Part shown: in pieces, positions 1-10,080 of the stretch
How positions within the stretch are numbered: position 1 is the stretch's first letter
Layout of the letters: each line of letters starts with the position of its first letter
Assembly (NCBI RefSeq): GCF_900110885.1
Contig: NZ_FOFJ01000023.1
Span: forward strand, 1 to 61,248
From: Azotobacter beijerinckii
GTDB lineage: Bacteria > Pseudomonadota > Gammaproteobacteria > Pseudomonadales > Pseudomonadaceae
DNA: 61,248 bases
Direction: 5' to 3'
The notes under the pieces: generated by a model
The model's database searches: none
Told to the model about the DNA's origin: nothing
What the model saw: only the letters and a program-made list of their open reading frames with translations
Program-made: the position numbers and the translations under genes

Positions 1-83
1 TGCAACCGCGCTCTTTCTTGAGGACTGAGGATGATTCTGTAATGTTCCATGCCGACATTATGCATGACGCAGATTTAGATGTG

Positions 84-406
84 TCATAACACTAGGTGGG
101 GAGCTTGCAGATTTGCGGCATCCAGCTCGAGTAGCTCAACACCCAAACGTGCAAGCAGTGCCAGGGTTTCCTTTTGCTCGGCGCTTAACAAAGCCGGATC
201 AGCAATGCCGAGGCGGACCTTGAGTCGCTCGGCAATGGCGCCCAGGCCAGTACCTGTTCCCGGAAGCGAGGATGGCCGAGATCCCAATCCGCACAGTCGC
301 CGTGGAGGCACAGCAGAATCGATGCAGTCTGATCACGGCGATCCACTGAGTTGATGGCGGAGCTCAGTTCGCGCAGCGTGCCAACCGAGCAATAGCGAGC
401 GCCATG
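84..406 (-). pseudogene. Decayed reading frame, function unknown
   Basis: Two minus-strand frames abut here. The upstream one (from about 406) reads an uninterrupted, protein-like stretch containing SVGTLRELSSAINSVDRRD and later LGHPRFREQVLAWAP. It then runs into a stop, while a second frame carries on with AERLKVRLGIADPALLSAEQ and ends LQAPHLVL before its own stop. Reading across a single frameshift near position 240 gives one plausible soluble domain of about 105 residues with no obvious start codon. I do not recognise the family. The likeliest explanation is the C-terminal remnant of a gene that has been truncated and frameshifted. Chance GC-driven open frames are the alternative. Confidence 0.35.
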
Positions 407-423
407 CTATAGACATTGCTGGA

Positions 424-460
424 TAAGAAAACCCCCGTATCACTATGTGAGTACGGGGGT
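424..460 (-). terminator. Rho-independent terminator of ychF
   Basis: Perfect 9-bp stem ACCCCCGTA (431-439) and TACGGGGGT (452-460) with a 12-nt loop. On the minus strand it is followed by TTTTCTT. It lies 30 bp past the ychF stop codon, so it should end the ychF transcript. Confidence 0.85.
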
Positions 461-489
461 ACGGACTATCGATGTTCAGCAGAGTCTGG

Positions 490-1590
490 TCAGACGTTGA
501 ACCGGAAGTGCATCACGTCGCCATCTTTCACGATGTAGTCCTTGCCTTCCAGGCGCCATTTGCCGGCTTCCTTGGCGCCGGCCTCGCCCTTGTACTGGAT
601 GAAGTCGTCGTAGGCGATGACCTCGGCGCGGATGAAGCCCTTCTCGAAGTCGGTGTGGATCACCGCGGCGGCCTGCGGCGCGGTGGCGCCGACCTTGACG
701 GTCCAGGCGCGGACTTCCTTGACCCCGGCGGTGAAGTAGGTCTGCAGGTTCAGGAGCTGGTAACCGGCGCGGATCACCCGGTTGAGGCCGGGCTCCTCGA
801 GGCCGAGGGATTCGAGGAACATGTCCTTCTCCTCGCCGTCGTCCAGCTCGGCGATTTCCGCTTCGATCTTGTTGCACACCGGCACCACGAGGGCGCCTTC
901 CTCCTCGGCGATGGCTTTCACCACGTCGAGGTGCGGGTTGTTCTCGAAGCCGTCCTCGGCGACGTTGGCGATGTACATCACCGGCTTGCTGGTGAGCAGG
1001 TGGAAGCCCTTGATCAGGGCCTTTTCATCGCTGCTCATGTTCTTCATCAGGGTGCGCGCCGGCTTGCCTTCGGCGAAGTGCGGGATCAGCTTTTCCAGCA
1101 GGGCTTTCTGGGCGAGGGCGTCCTTGTCGCCGCCCTTGGCGTTGCGCGCGACCTTCTGCAGCTGCTTCTCGCAGCTGTCGAGGTCGGCGAAGATCAGCTC
1201 GAGGTCGATGATCTCGATGTCGCGCTTGGGATCGACCGAGTTGGACACGTGGATCACGTTGTCGTCCTCGAAGCAGCGCACCACGTGGGCGATGGCGTCG
1301 GTCTCGCGGATGTTGGCGAGGAACTTGTTGCCCAGGCCCTCGCCCTTGGAGGCGCCCGCCACCAGGCCGGCGATGTCGACGAACTCCATGGTGGTCGGCA
1401 GCACGCGTTCGGGCTTGACGATCTCGGCCAGAGCGTCGAGGCGCGCGTCGGGCATCGGCACGATGCCGCTGTTCGGCTCGATGGTGCAGAACGGGAAGTT
1501 CTCCGCGGCGATGCCGGATTTGGTCAGGGCGTTGAACAGGGTGGACTTGCCGACGTTGGGCAGGCCGACGATGCCGCAGTTGAATCCCAT
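490..1590 (-). CDS. ychF: Redox-regulated ATPase YchF (Obg-like)
   Basis: 366 residues, the normal family length. The protein is a universally conserved P-loop ATPase of the Obg/OLA1 group that associates with ribosomes and has been linked to the oxidative stress response. Visible motifs are the G1 loop GLPNVGKS (residues 9-16), DIAG (72-75) and NVAE (209-212). The last stands where true GTPases have NKxD and explains the ATP preference known for the family. The C-terminal TGS-like domain (about 283-366) ends HFRFNV. It is the last gene of a minus-strand run with pth, 44 bp downstream of it. Confidence 0.97.
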   Translation of the reverse strand: MGFNCGIVGLPNVGKSTLFNALTKSGIAAENFPFCTIEPNSGIVPMPDARLDALAEIVKPERVLPTTMEFVDIAGLVAGASKGEGLGNKFLANIRETDAIAHVVRCFEDDNVIHVSNSVDPKRDIEIIDLELIFADLDSCEKQLQKVARNAKGGDKDALAQKALLEKLIPHFAEGKPARTLMKNMSSDEKALIKGFHLLTSKPVMYIANVAEDGFENNPHLDVVKAIAEEEGALVVPVCNKIEAEIAELDDGEEKDMFLESLGLEEPGLNRVIRAGYQLLNLQTYFTAGVKEVRAWTVKVGATAPQAAAVIHTDFEKGFIRAEVIAYDDFIQYKGEAGAKEAGKWRLEGKDYIVKDGDVMHFRFNV

Positions 1591-1634
1591 GGTGTGTCCC
1601 TCGCGGAGATGAGTTCGGTCGTGGAGAGGAGGCG

Positions 1635-2219
1635 TCAGGCTTTCTGGCTGTGCAGTTTCTGCATGGCCTTGGTCCAGTCGCCGGCGAGCATGTCCGGCAG
1701 CGCGCCGAGGGCGAAGTCGATGCTCGCCTCGAGCTTTTCCTGTTCGCTGCGCGGAGCCCGGCCGAGGACGAAGCCGGAGACGAGATTCTTGTCGCCGGGG
1801 TGGCCGATGCCGAGCCGCAGGCGATAAAAGGAATTCTGGTTGCCGAGCTGGGCGATGATGTCCCGAAGCCCGTTGTGCCCGCCGTGGCCGCCGCCCAGCT
1901 TGAGCCTGGCGGTGCCGGGAGGCATGTCGAGTTCGTCGTGGGCCACCAGGATGGCCGCCGGCGGAATGCGGAAGAAATTCGCCAGCGCCGCCACGGACTG
2001 GCCGCTGCGGTTCATATAGGTGGTGGGAATGAGCAGACGAACGTCGCGGCCCTGATGGCTGAACTTGCCGACCAGGCCGAAGTACTTCTTGTCGACCGCG
2101 AGGTTGACGCCCTGGGCGGACGCGACGCGCTCGACGAAAAGAGCCCCTGCGTTGTGCCGGGTCTGTTCGTATTCGGGACCGGGGTTTCCCAGGCCAACGA
2201 TCAGTTGAATGGCAGTCAC
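1635..2219 (-). CDS. pth: Peptidyl-tRNA hydrolase
   Basis: 194 residues, standard for bacterial Pth. The enzyme releases tRNA from prematurely dropped peptidyl-tRNA in the cytoplasm. The catalytic histidine is H22 in TRHNAG. Other active-site residues are N12 (GNPG), N70 (YMNRSG), D95 (AHDELD) and N116 (GGHNGLRD). It sits 34 bp downstream of rplY and upstream of ychF on the same strand. The pth-ychF pairing is widespread in proteobacteria and suggests co-transcription. Confidence 0.97.
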   Translation of the reverse strand: MTAIQLIVGLGNPGPEYEQTRHNAGALFVERVASAQGVNLAVDKKYFGLVGKFSHQGRDVRLLIPTTYMNRSGQSVAALANFFRIPPAAILVAHDELDMPPGTARLKLGGGHGGHNGLRDIIAQLGNQNSFYRLRLGIGHPGDKNLVSGFVLGRAPRSEQEKLEASIDFALGALPDMLAGDWTKAMQKLHSQKA

Positions 2220-2253
2220 GACAGGGGCTCTCTTGGTTCAGTCAACGAGTGAC

Positions 2254-2841
2254 TTATTCGCCTTGCACGCGGGAAGCGTGGATGTTGGCGATAGCCAGAT
2301 CGTTGCCGTGGGCCAGGGCCACCAGCTCGACGCCGGCCGGAACGGTCAGGTCGGACAGGTGCACGGTCTGGCCGATGGCGACCTTGGCCAGGTCGACTTC
2401 GATGAATTCCGGCAGGTTTTGCGGCAGGCAGGAGACTTCCACTTCGGACATGGTGTGGGAGACTTCTCCACCCTGCAGCTTCACGGCATCGGCGGTTTCG
2501 GCGTTGATGAAGTGCAGCGGCACGTGGGCGGTCAGCTTGTGGTCGGCGACGACGCGCACGAAGTCGGCGTGCAGGACGAAGCTCTTCGCCGGGTGGCGCT
2601 GCAGGGCCTTGATCAGCACGGTTTCGGTGGTGCCGGCGACGTTCAGGGCGATCACGTGGCTGAAGGCGGCTTCGTCTTCGATCAGCTTGGCGACGTCCTT
2701 GGCCAGCAGGCTGATGGACTGCGGAGCCTTGTCGCCGCCGTAGATCACGGCGGGAATCAGGTTGGCGTTACGACGCAGGCGGCGGCTCGCACCTTTCCCC
2801 AGGTCGGAACGCACGTCGGCATTCAGGGCAAAATCGGTCAT
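2254..2841 (-). CDS. rplY: 50S ribosomal protein L25 / general stress protein Ctc
   Basis: 195 residues, the long Ctc-type L25: an N-terminal 5S rRNA-binding L25 domain (about 1-95) plus the C-terminal TL5/CTC beta domain (about 100-185). I chose the ATG at 2841, which gives [20 protein letters not shown], the usual start of the family. The open frame continues far upstream only as an out-of-frame shadow of prs. It lies about 100 bp after prs, which is the usual pseudomonad arrangement. Confidence 0.95.
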   Translation of the reverse strand: MTDFALNADVRSDLGKGASRRLRRNANLIPAVIYGGDKAPQSISLLAKDVAKLIEDEAAFSHVIALNVAGTTETVLIKALQRHPAKSFVLHADFVRVVADHKLTAHVPLHFINAETADAVKLQGGEVSHTMSEVEVSCLPQNLPEFIEVDLAKVAIGQTVHLSDLTVPAGVELVALAHGNDLAIANIHASRVQGE

Positions 2842-2864
2842 TGCAGTTCTCCAGAATGACAACG

Positions 2865-2896
2865 CGCCCGAAACGCTTGCGACCAGCGTTCGGGCG
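2865..2896 (-). other. Stem-loop in the prs-rplY spacer
   Basis: CGCCCGA plus ACGCT pair with AGCGT plus TCGGGCG around a 7-nt loop, with one bulged A. There is no T-run after it on either strand, so it is not a classical terminator. It lies 24 bp before the rplY start and could be an RNA processing site or a translational control element. That role is only inferred. Confidence 0.35.
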
Positions 2897-2945
2897 GTTG
2901 TTGAGGCCCCGCGCGGGGCGGGGCGGTTGTATCGGCGCCGGTTCC

Positions 2946-3887
2946 TCAGCGGAACATGGCGCTGATGGATTCTTCGTTGCTGATGCGGCGCACCGCTTCG
3001 GCGACCACCGGAGCGATGTCCAGCTGGCGGATGCGTGGGCAGGCTTGGGCCGCGGCGGAGAGCGGAATGGTGTTGGTCACCACCAGCTCGTCCATCACCG
3101 AGTTCTCGAGGTTCTCGATGGCGCGCCCGGACAGCACCGGATGGGTGCAGTAGGCGTATACCTTGGCGGCGCCGTGGTCCTTGAGGGCCTTGGCCGCGTG
3201 GCAGAGGGTACCGGCGGTGTCGACCATGTCGTCGACCAGCAGGCAGGTACGGCCTTCCACGTCGCCGATGATGTGCATGACTTCCGACTGGTTGGCCTTC
3301 GGCCGGCGCTTGTCGATGATCGCCAGATCCACGCCCAGGGACTTGGCGACGGCGCGCGCACGCACCACGCCGCCGATGTCCGGGGAGACGATCATCAGGT
3401 TCTCGAAGCGCTGGGCCTGGATATCGTCGACCAGTACCGGCGAGCCGTAGATATTGTCCACTGGGATGTCGAAGAAGCCCTGGATCTGGTCGGCATGCAG
3501 ATCGACGGTGAGCACGCGGTTGACGCCGACCACATCGAGCATGTCGGCCACCACCTTGGCGCTGATCGCCACGCGGGCGGAGCGCGGACGGCGGTCCTGG
3601 CGGGCATAGCCGAAGTAGGGGATGACCGCGGTGATCCGCGAGGCGGAGGAGCGGCGGAAGGCGTCGGCCATCACCACCAGCTCCATGAGGTTGTCGTTGG
3701 TCGGCGCGCAAGTCGGTTGAATCAGGAAGACGTCCTTGCCGCGGACGTTCTCGTTGATTTCAACGCTGATTTCGCCGTCGGAGAACTTGCCTACGGAGGC
3801 ATCGCCGAGGGGAATATGCAGCTGACGTACGACGCGACGCGCCAGATCGGGGTTGGCATTCCCCGTAAAGACCATCATCTTGGACAC
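2946..3887 (-). CDS. prs: Ribose-phosphate pyrophosphokinase (PRPP synthase)
   Basis: 313 residues if translation starts at the GTG at 3887 (product [15 protein letters not shown]), which matches the usual family start and length. The enzyme makes PRPP from ribose 5-phosphate and ATP for purine, pyrimidine, histidine, tryptophan and NAD synthesis. Motifs: YARQDR (94-99), catalytic-region H131 in DLHADQ, and the PRPP-binding loop [12 protein letters not shown] (216-227). The frame stays open upstream through both tRNA genes, but that extension is spurious. The tRNA-Gln pair lies immediately upstream on the same strand. Confidence 0.95.
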   Translation of the reverse strand: MSKMMVFTGNANPDLARRVVRQLHIPLGDASVGKFSDGEISVEINENVRGKDVFLIQPTCAPTNDNLMELVVMADAFRRSSASRITAVIPYFGYARQDRRPRSARVAISAKVVADMLDVVGVNRVLTVDLHADQIQGFFDIPVDNIYGSPVLVDDIQAQRFENLMIVSPDIGGVVRARAVAKSLGVDLAIIDKRRPKANQSEVMHIIGDVEGRTCLLVDDMVDTAGTLCHAAKALKDHGAAKVYAYCTHPVLSGRAIENLENSVMDELVVTNTIPLSAAAQACPRIRQLDIAPVVAEAVRRISNEESISAMFR

Positions 3888-3984
3888 GCGCAGTACCTGC
3901 CGGCTGAGGGTGGACCCGATGAAATTAAAAAGCTGCTCAAAAAGGCGGCGTAATTGCGGCATTTTTGAACAGCTTCCTGGAATA

Positions 3985-4059
3985 TGGCAGGGGCGGCTGG
4001 ATTCGAACCAACGCATGGCAGGATCAAAACCTGCTGCCTTACCGCTTGGCGACGCCCCT
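3985..4059 (-). tRNA. tRNA-Gln (anticodon TTG), copy 2
   Basis: 75-nt cloverleaf on the minus strand. The acceptor stem is AGGGGCG/CGCCCCT with CCA encoded, the anticodon TTG lies in the loop of a GCAGG/CCTGC stem, and the T-arm carries GGTTCGAATCC. It is identical in all 75 positions to the copy 54 bp upstream and lies 97 bp before the prs start codon. Confidence 0.96.
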
Positions 4060-4113
4060 GTGGCGTTACATCCTTGAATGCCCGGTCGGCGTGTGCGCAT
4101 CTTGGGAAGGAGA

Positions 4114-4188
4114 TGGCAGGGGCGGCTGGATTCGAACCAACGCATGGCAGGATCAAAACCTGCTGCCTTACCGCTTGGCGACGCCCCT
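4114..4188 (-). tRNA. tRNA-Gln (anticodon TTG), copy 1
   Basis: The same 75-nt sequence as the gene at 3985-4059, including the encoded CCA. It follows ispE by 21 bp on the same strand, so the likely transcript is ispE-tRNA-tRNA-prs or a separate tRNA transcript. The two copies look like a recent tandem duplication. Confidence 0.96.
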
Positions 4189-4209
4189 GTAGCACACAAC
4201 CATCGAATG

Positions 4210-5076
4210 CTAGGCATTCACTCCCCGCGCCAGCGCTTCTAGCCTGCGGTGCAACATGGACACGTTGCGACCCTGGGCGACGAAACCCGGCATGGTCACT
4301 GGAAGTTGGCGGGCGACTTTATCAGCATCGTCCCGGTTTGGGAAGCTCCCAAACACGCAAGCCCCAGTGCCGGTCATTCTGGCGGGAACGAATTTGTTCA
4401 GCCAGTTCAAAGCGTTACGCACTTCCGCGTAGCGCTTCTCGACGACCGGTTGGCAATCGTTACGACCGCCTCCGGCAAGGAGGCTGCGAACTGTAATGGC
4501 CGGTGTATTGCGTGTCAACTCCGGGTCGGAAAAAATTTCTGCTGTGCTGACAGTGACTTGCGGCGCCACGACGAGGAACCACGGCTCCTCCAGCTCGACC
4601 GGCTGCAGGCGTTCGCCGACACCCTCGGCGAACGCGGCGCGACCGCGCACGAAGACCGGCACGTCGGCGCCCAGGGCGAGGCCCAGCTCGGCCAGGCGAT
4701 CCTCGCTCCAGCCCAGTTGCCAGAGGCGGTCGAGGGCGAGCAGGGTGGTCGCCGCGTCGGAGCTGCCGCCGCCGATGCCGCCGCCCATCGGCAGGCGTTT
4801 CTCCAGCCAGATGTCGGCGCCCAGCCGGCAGCCGCTCTGGCGCTGCAGCTGGCGTGCGGCGCGGACGATCAGGTTGCCGTCGTGGGGAACCCCGGGAATC
4901 TCGGTGTGCAGGCGGATCTCGCCGTCCTCGCGCACGGCAAAGCCCAGCTCGTCGCCGTGGTCGAGGAACTGGAACAGGGTCTGCAGCTCGTGATAGCCGT
5001 CGGCGCGACGGCCGAGGATGTGCAGCATCAGGTTGAGTTTGGCCGGTGCCGGCAGAATCAGTTGGGCGTGTTGCAT
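4210..5076 (-). CDS. ispE: 4-diphosphocytidyl-2-C-methyl-D-erythritol kinase
   Basis: 288 residues, normal for IspE, the ATP-dependent GHMP-family kinase of the MEP isoprenoid pathway. The ATP-binding GHMP loop [14 protein letters not shown] spans about 95-108. The catalytic pair is K13 (PAKLNLML) and D138 (GADVPVF). The start is the ATG at 5076 ([15 protein letters not shown]). Longer upstream frames are lolB read in the wrong phase. It sits 5 bp downstream of lolB, implying coupled expression, and is followed by the tRNA-Gln genes. Confidence 0.96.
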   Translation of the reverse strand: MQHAQLILPAPAKLNLMLHILGRRADGYHELQTLFQFLDHGDELGFAVREDGEIRLHTEIPGVPHDGNLIVRAARQLQRQSGCRLGADIWLEKRLPMGGGIGGGSSDAATTLLALDRLWQLGWSEDRLAELGLALGADVPVFVRGRAAFAEGVGERLQPVELEEPWFLVVAPQVTVSTAEIFSDPELTRNTPAITVRSLLAGGGRNDCQPVVEKRYAEVRNALNWLNKFVPARMTGTGACVFGSFPNRDDADKVARQLPVTMPGFVAQGRNVSMLHRRLEALARGVNA

Positions 5077-5081
5077 GACGT

Positions 5082-5708
5082 TCAGAGTCCCAGTCGGCGT
5101 GGTTGCCAGTCCTTGATTACGAGGGTGACGACCAGGTCCTGGCCGTATAGCTTCAGGCGCTCCGGCAGCCAGTAGCCGTTGCGCTCGGCGTAGCTCTGGT
5201 ATTCGACCTGCCAGCCGTCCTGGCGCAGCCGGGCCAGGCGGCTGTCGCCGTCGAGGGTGAGCTGGCTGCGGCTGCCGGGGGCCGGCAGGCCGCGCACCCA
5301 CCAGAGCAGGTGGGAGACCGGCAGGCGCCAGCCGAGTTGTTGCTCGAGCAGGGCCTCCGGCGATTCGGCCTGGTAGCGACCCTGGCCGGCGACCTCCAGC
5401 TGGATGCTGCCGGGGCGGCCGGTCAGACGCGCCGCGCCGCGGCCGAGCGGGCCGGACAGGCGGATGTCGTAGTAGTCCTGGCGTTGCAGCCAGAACAGGG
5501 TGCCGCTGCCGGATTCGCGGGGCGACTGGATGCCGACCTTGCCGCTGATCTGCCAGGCGTCGAGGGCGCCGATCTCGCGCTTGTGGGCCTGCCAGCGCTC
5601 GGGATCGCCCTGACCCTCGAGGGCTTCCCGAGAGGTCAGGCCGGCACAACCGGAGAGCAGGGCGAGCAGGGCGAAGAGGAGGGTGTAGCGACGCAGCGGG
5701 GAGGGCAT
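5082..5708 (-). CDS. lolB: Outer-membrane lipoprotein receptor LolB
   Basis: 208 residues. A signal peptide with lipobox LLSG-C (Cys21) marks it as an outer-membrane-bound lipoprotein. LolB takes lipoproteins from the periplasmic carrier LolA and inserts them in the outer membrane. The LolB fold region starts at WQISGKVGI and includes [12 protein letters not shown] and [12 protein letters not shown]. It lies between the TPR lipoprotein gene (3 bp upstream) and ispE (5 bp downstream), the conserved gammaproteobacterial order. Confidence 0.95.
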   Translation of the reverse strand: MPSPLRRYTLLFALLALLSGCAGLTSREALEGQGDPERWQAHKREIGALDAWQISGKVGIQSPRESGSGTLFWLQRQDYYDIRLSGPLGRGAARLTGRPGSIQLEVAGQGRYQAESPEALLEQQLGWRLPVSHLLWWVRGLPAPGSRSQLTLDGDSRLARLRQDGWQVEYQSYAERNGYWLPERLKLYGQDLVVTLVIKDWQPRRLGL

Positions 5709-5711
5709 GGC

Positions 5712-7445
5712 TCAGAACGTCTCGGATCCGGTCAGGCGCAGCAGCGTGCTGCGCAGGATGGCGCTGTCGGGCTGCTCTTCGAGGGCCTTGGCCCAGACCT
5801 TGCGGGCTTCGCGTTGCTTGCCGCGGGCCCAGAGCACCTCGCCCAGGTGGGCGGCGATCTCGTGGTCGGAGACGCGTTCGGCAGCCTGGCGCAGCAGGCG
5901 CTCGGCCTCGCCCAGTTCGCCCAGGCGGAAATGCACCCAGCCAAGGCTGTCGAGGATCGACGGGTCGTCCGGGTTCAGCTGGTGGGCCTTTTCGATCAGC
6001 GCCTTGGCTTCGGCATAGCGGGTGGTGCGGTCGGCCAGGGTGTAGCCGAGGGCGTTCAGGGCCATGGCGTTGTCCGGCTCGCGCCCGATGATGAAGCGCA
6101 GGTCGCGCTCCAGCTGGGCCAGGTCGCCGCGCTTCTCGGCCAGCATGGCGCGAGTGTAGAGCAGGTTGAGGTCGTCCGGGAACTGCCGCAGGGCGCGCTC
6201 GATGACCTTCCAGGCTTCGTCGAGGCGTTCGCGGTTGGTCAGCGCCTCGGCCTCGATCAGGTAGAGCTGCAGGGCGTAGTCCGGCTGGCTGTCGCGGGAG
6301 CGCGCCAGGCGCGTCGAAGCCTCCGCGATGCGGCCGTGCTCGAAGAGGATCTCGGTCTGGCGCAGTTGCGCCGGCAGGTAGTGGTTGCCGGGGCCGACCA
6401 GGCCGTATTCGATCAGCGCGCTCTCCGGGTCCTCGCGCTCCTCGTAGACGCGGCCCAGCTGGTAGTGCGCGGCATCCACGTAGCTGCCGCGCTCGATCAG
6501 CTCCTGGAGGTAGACCGCCGCCTCGTCCCAGGCCTTGGCTTCCAGGCAGACCAGCGCCATGGACAGGCGCAGGTCGTCGTCCTCGGGAAACTGCTCGACC
6601 AGGGCGGCGAACTCGTCCTTGGCGTCGTCGAGGCGCTCCTGCTCGACCAGCAGGCGGGCGTAGGTCAGGCGCAGGCGCTTGTCGTCGGGGTGCTGGCGCA
6701 TGCCCTTCTTGAGCAGGGCGAGCGCCTCGTCGCCGCGCTCCAGGGACTGCAGCAAGCGCACGCGCAGCAGCAGCGGGGCGATTTCCTGCTCGCTCGCCGG
6801 GTGCTTCTCGAGCAGTTTGAGGGCCTCCTCGGGCCGGTTGTCCTGCTGCAGCAGCAGCGCCTTGCCGAACAGCAGCTGGCCGTTCTCCGGCGACTTGGCA
6901 AGCAGCCGGTCGAAGCTCTGCAGCAGTCCGGCGCGGGTTTCCGGGTCGCTTTCCGCGGCGGCCAGGGCGAGGAAGTCGAAATGGGTGTCGCCCTGGGCCT
7001 GCAGGACCTTCTCCATGTAGCGCATCGAGTCGTCGTAGCGGCCGCTGCGCGCCAGCTGGATGGCGGCGGCACGCTGCGCGTCGAGGTTGGCCGGGGCGTT
7101 GTCGGCCCAGATCAGCACGCTCTCCAGGGCGGCCTGGTCGGCACCGAGGTATTCGGCGATGCGGAAGGCCCGCTCGGCGACGCCGGGGTCCCGGGTGACC
7201 CTGGCCTGTTCGGCGTAGTTGTCCAGGGCGATGTCGAAACGGTTGCGTTGCCCGGCCAGTTCGGCGACCAGCAGGCTGTAGAGGGTTTCTTCGCTGAACG
7301 AGGCGACCGGCTGCGGCGGCGGACTGGCCGGGGCAGGACGCGGCGCGGCCTCTTCTTTCGCCGGCGGTCTGCTGCCCGGCTGGGAGAGGCTTTGGCAGCC
7401 GCCGAGAAACATCATGACGGCCAGCGAGGCGAAGATTTTATTCAT
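5712..7445 (-). CDS. TPR-repeat lipoprotein (PA4667-like)
   Basis: 577 residues. The N-terminal signal has lipobox FLGG-C (Cys17) and is followed by a Pro/Ala-rich linker to about residue 50. The rest is helical tetratricopeptide repeats, clear for example at [20 protein letters not shown] and [20 protein letters not shown]. It is conserved upstream of lolB in pseudomonads. An outer-membrane or periplasmic scaffolding role is plausible but not shown. It is divergent from hemA across a 175-bp spacer. Confidence 0.85.
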   Translation of the reverse strand: MNKIFASLAVMMFLGGCQSLSQPGSRPPAKEEAAPRPAPASPPPQPVASFSEETLYSLLVAELAGQRNRFDIALDNYAEQARVTRDPGVAERAFRIAEYLGADQAALESVLIWADNAPANLDAQRAAAIQLARSGRYDDSMRYMEKVLQAQGDTHFDFLALAAAESDPETRAGLLQSFDRLLAKSPENGQLLFGKALLLQQDNRPEEALKLLEKHPASEQEIAPLLLRVRLLQSLERGDEALALLKKGMRQHPDDKRLRLTYARLLVEQERLDDAKDEFAALVEQFPEDDDLRLSMALVCLEAKAWDEAAVYLQELIERGSYVDAAHYQLGRVYEEREDPESALIEYGLVGPGNHYLPAQLRQTEILFEHGRIAEASTRLARSRDSQPDYALQLYLIEAEALTNRERLDEAWKVIERALRQFPDDLNLLYTRAMLAEKRGDLAQLERDLRFIIGREPDNAMALNALGYTLADRTTRYAEAKALIEKAHQLNPDDPSILDSLGWVHFRLGELGEAERLLRQAAERVSDHEIAAHLGEVLWARGKQREARKVWAKALEEQPDSAILRSTLLRLTGSETF

Positions 7446-7557
7446 AGGGGAAGGGAAGGCGATGGTTGCACCGGAAAGTGGGAGGCATCATGACACAAGC
7501 CGCCGGTCAAGCCCATGGCTACGGCGGCCGGAGGGGCGCGGGGCAGGCGGGCGGAGG

Positions 7558-7586
7558 TTGTCCTCCATCTGGCGAAGTAGGACAAT
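7558..7586 (+). promoter_or_regulatory. Candidate sigma-70 promoter of hemA
   Basis: TTGTCC (7558-7563), 17-bp spacer, GACAAT (7581-7586). Each hexamer matches the consensus at 4 of 6 positions. The predicted start near 7593 leaves a leader of about 28 nt before the hemA ATG. TTGTCC and GGACAA also form an inverted repeat across the spacer, which could be an operator. Confidence 0.4.
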
Positions 7587-7620
7587 CGCGTGCTTCCCCT
7601 GTTCGGACCTGCGCACCTGA

Positions 7621-8889
7621 ATGGCATTCATCGCCCTCGGTATCAACCACAAGACCGCCTCGGTGGATATCCGCGAGCGTGTGGCGTTCACTCCCGCGCA
7701 GCTCGCCGAGGCGCTGCAGCAGCTCTGCCGGCATACCGACAGCCGCGAGGCGGCGATCCTCTCCACCTGCAACCGCAGCGAACTCTACCTGGAGCAGGAT
7801 AGTCCGGGGGTCGATGCGGTGCTGCAATGGCTGGCCGACTACCACCGGCTGAGCCTGGACGAGCTGCGCGCCTGCGCCTACGTGCATCAGGACGAGTCCG
7901 CGGTGCGTCACATGATGCGGGTCGCCTCGGGGCTCGACTCCCTGGTACTCGGCGAGCCGCAGATCCTCGGCCAGATGAAGACCGCCTATGCCGTGGCGCG
8001 CGAGGCCGGCACCGTCGGCCCGTTGCTCGGCCGGCTATTCCAGGCCACCTTCAGCACCGCCAAGGCGGTACGCACCGACACCGCGATCGGCGAGAACCCG
8101 GTGTCGGTGGCCTTCGCCGCGGTCAGCCTGGCCAAGCAGATCTTCAGCGATTTGCAGCGCAGTCAGGCGCTGCTGATCGGCGCCGGCGAAACCATCACCC
8201 TGGTCGCCCGCCACCTGCACGAACAGGGCGTGCGACGCATCGTCGTCGCCAACCGCACCCTGGAGCGCGGCCGGCTCCTCGCCGAGCAGGTCGGCGGCCA
8301 GGCGATCATGCTCGCCGACATCGGCCAGGAGCTGGCGGGCAGCGACATCGTCATCAGCTCCACCGCCAGCCAGCTGCCGATCCTCGGCAAGGGCGCGGTG
8401 GAGCGCGCGCTGAAGCAGCGCAAGCACAAGCCGATGTTCATGGTCGACATCGCCGTGCCGCGCGACATCGAGCCGGAGGTAGGCGAACTGGACGACGTCT
8501 ACCTGTACAGCGTCGACGACCTGCACGAGGTCATCGAGGAAAACCTGAAAAGCCGCCAGGGCGCGGCGAGGGCGGCGGAGGAACTGGTCGCCACCGGTGC
8601 CGACGATTTCATGCTGCGCCTGCGCGAGCTGGCCGCGGTGGATGTGCTCAAGGCCTACCGCCAGCAGGCCGAGCGCCTGCGCGACGAGGAGCTGGCCAAG
8701 GCCCAGCGCCTGCTGGCCAATGGTTCCGATCCGCTGGAGGTGGCTGCCACCCTGGCGCGCGGGCTGACCAACAAGCTGCTGCACGCGCCCAGCGTGCAGC
8801 TGAAGAAACTTTCCGCCGACGGCCGCTTCGATGCGCTGGCCGTGGCCCAGGAGCTCTTTGCCCTCGATGAGGGTGAGTCGAAACGATGA
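7621..8889 (+). CDS. hemA: Glutamyl-tRNA reductase
   Basis: 422 residues. First committed step of C5-pathway tetrapyrrole synthesis: it reduces glutamyl-tRNA to glutamate-1-semialdehyde. The nucleophile is Cys50 in STCNRSELY. The N-terminal catalytic domain (1-160) is followed by an NADPH Rossmann domain ([11 protein letters not shown], about 181-191) and a helical dimerisation domain. Its stop overlaps the prfA start by 4 nt (ATGA), giving the conserved hemA-prfA-prmC operon. The family is often regulated by haem-dependent proteolysis through the N-terminus. Confidence 0.97.
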   Translation: MAFIALGINHKTASVDIRERVAFTPAQLAEALQQLCRHTDSREAAILSTCNRSELYLEQDSPGVDAVLQWLADYHRLSLDELRACAYVHQDESAVRHMMRVASGLDSLVLGEPQILGQMKTAYAVAREAGTVGPLLGRLFQATFSTAKAVRTDTAIGENPVSVAFAAVSLAKQIFSDLQRSQALLIGAGETITLVARHLHEQGVRRIVVANRTLERGRLLAEQVGGQAIMLADIGQELAGSDIVISSTASQLPILGKGAVERALKQRKHKPMFMVDIAVPRDIEPEVGELDDVYLYSVDDLHEVIEENLKSRQGAARAAEELVATGADDFMLRLRELAAVDVLKAYRQQAERLRDEELAKAQRLLANGSDPLEVAATLARGLTNKLLHAPSVQLKKLSADGRFDALAVAQELFALDEGESKR

Positions 8890-9968
8890 AAGCTTCCCTG
8901 CTGAACAAACTGGACCTGCTCCACGACCGCTACGAGGAACTCACTGCGCTGCTCGGCGACGCCGAGGTGATCGCCGAACAGACCAAGTTCCGCGCCTATT
9001 CCAGGGAATATGCCGAGGTCGAACCGGTGGTCGCCGCCTACCGCGAATTCCGCAAGGTGCAGGACGACTTGGCGGGTGCCCAGGCGCTGCTCAAGGACAG
9101 CGACCCGGACCTGCGCGAGATGGCCGCCGAGGAGGTGGCCGAGGCGCGCGAGCGGCTGGTCGGCCTGGAGGACCGCCTGCAGCGCATGCTGCTGCCCAAG
9201 GACCCCAACGACGGGCGCAACGTGTTCCTGGAGATCCGCGCCGGCACCGGCGGCGACGAGGCGGCGATCTTCTCCGGCGACCTGTTCCGGATGTATTCGC
9301 GCTATGCCGAGAAGCAGGGCTGGCGCCTCGAGATCCTCTCGGAGAACCCCGGCGAGCACGGCGGCTACAAGGAGATCATCACCCGCGTCGAGGGTGAGCA
9401 CGTCTACGGCAAGCTGAAGTTCGAGTCCGGCGCCCATCGCGTGCAGCGCGTGCCGGAAACCGAATCCCAGGGCCGCATCCACACCTCGGCGTGCACCGTC
9501 GCGGTCCTGCCGGAGCCCGACGAGCAGGCGGTGATCGAGATCAACCCGGCCGAGCTGCGCGTCGACACCTACCGCTCCTCCGGCGCCGGCGGCCAGCACG
9601 TCAACAAGACCGATTCGGCGATCCGCATCACCCACCTGCCCACCGGCATCGTCGTCGAGTGCCAGGAAGAGCGCTCGCAGCACAAGAACCGCGCCAAGGC
9701 CATGGCCTGGCTGGCGGCCAAGCTGCAGGACCGCCAGGACGCCGCCGCGCACAAGGAAATCTCCGAAACCCGCAAGCTGCTGGTCGGCTCGGGCGACCGT
9801 TCCGAACGCATCCGCACCTACAACTTCCCCCAGGGGCGGGTCACCGACCACCGCATCAACCTGACCCTCTATGCCCTCGACGAAGTCATGGCCGGCGGCG
9901 TGGACGCGGTGATCGAGCCGCTGCTCAGCGAATACCAGGCCGACCAGCTGGCCGCCCTGGGCGATTGA
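8886..9968 (+). CDS. prfA: Peptide chain release factor 1
   Basis: 360 residues, full length for RF1. It decodes UAA and UAG and triggers peptide release. The anticodon-like tripeptide is PET (190-192) and the catalytic GGQ is at 235-237 within [15 protein letters not shown], which is the substrate for methylation by PrmC encoded just downstream. The start overlaps the hemA stop by 4 nt. A palindromic repeat separates it from prmC. Confidence 0.97.
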   Translation: MKASLLNKLDLLHDRYEELTALLGDAEVIAEQTKFRAYSREYAEVEPVVAAYREFRKVQDDLAGAQALLKDSDPDLREMAAEEVAEARERLVGLEDRLQRMLLPKDPNDGRNVFLEIRAGTGGDEAAIFSGDLFRMYSRYAEKQGWRLEILSENPGEHGGYKEIITRVEGEHVYGKLKFESGAHRVQRVPETESQGRIHTSACTVAVLPEPDEQAVIEINPAELRVDTYRSSGAGGQHVNKTDSAIRITHLPTGIVVECQEERSQHKNRAKAMAWLAAKLQDRQDAAAHKEISETRKLLVGSGDRSERIRTYNFPQGRVTDHRINLTLYALDEVMAGGVDAVIEPLLSEYQADQLAALGD

Positions 9969-9978
9969 TCTTCTTCCC

Positions 9979-10060
9979 GTAGGGCGGGTGTAACCCGCCA
10001 TTGCGGAGCAGACCCTTGCCTCGGGCCTTTGTCATTGCCGGCGTGTTTCACCCGCCCTAC
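9979..10060. repeat. REP-like extragenic palindrome (copy 1)
   Basis: GTAGGGCGGGTG (9979-9990) and its exact reverse complement CACCCGCCCTAC (10049-10060) flank about 58 bp that contains a second GGGTGTAACCCGCC palindrome. The same core recurs at 46263 and, as a half unit, at 50845. It fits the pseudomonad REP/REPIN type and occupies most of the prfA-prmC spacer. Confidence 0.75.
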
Positions 10061-10080
10061 GACGCCTACGGAATCGACGC

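Noticed and set aside
3888..4217. N-terminal extension of the prs frame through both tRNA genes
   Set aside because: The repeated peptide is simply the tRNA duplicate translated. The 313-residue form from the GTG at 3887 matches the family length and start.
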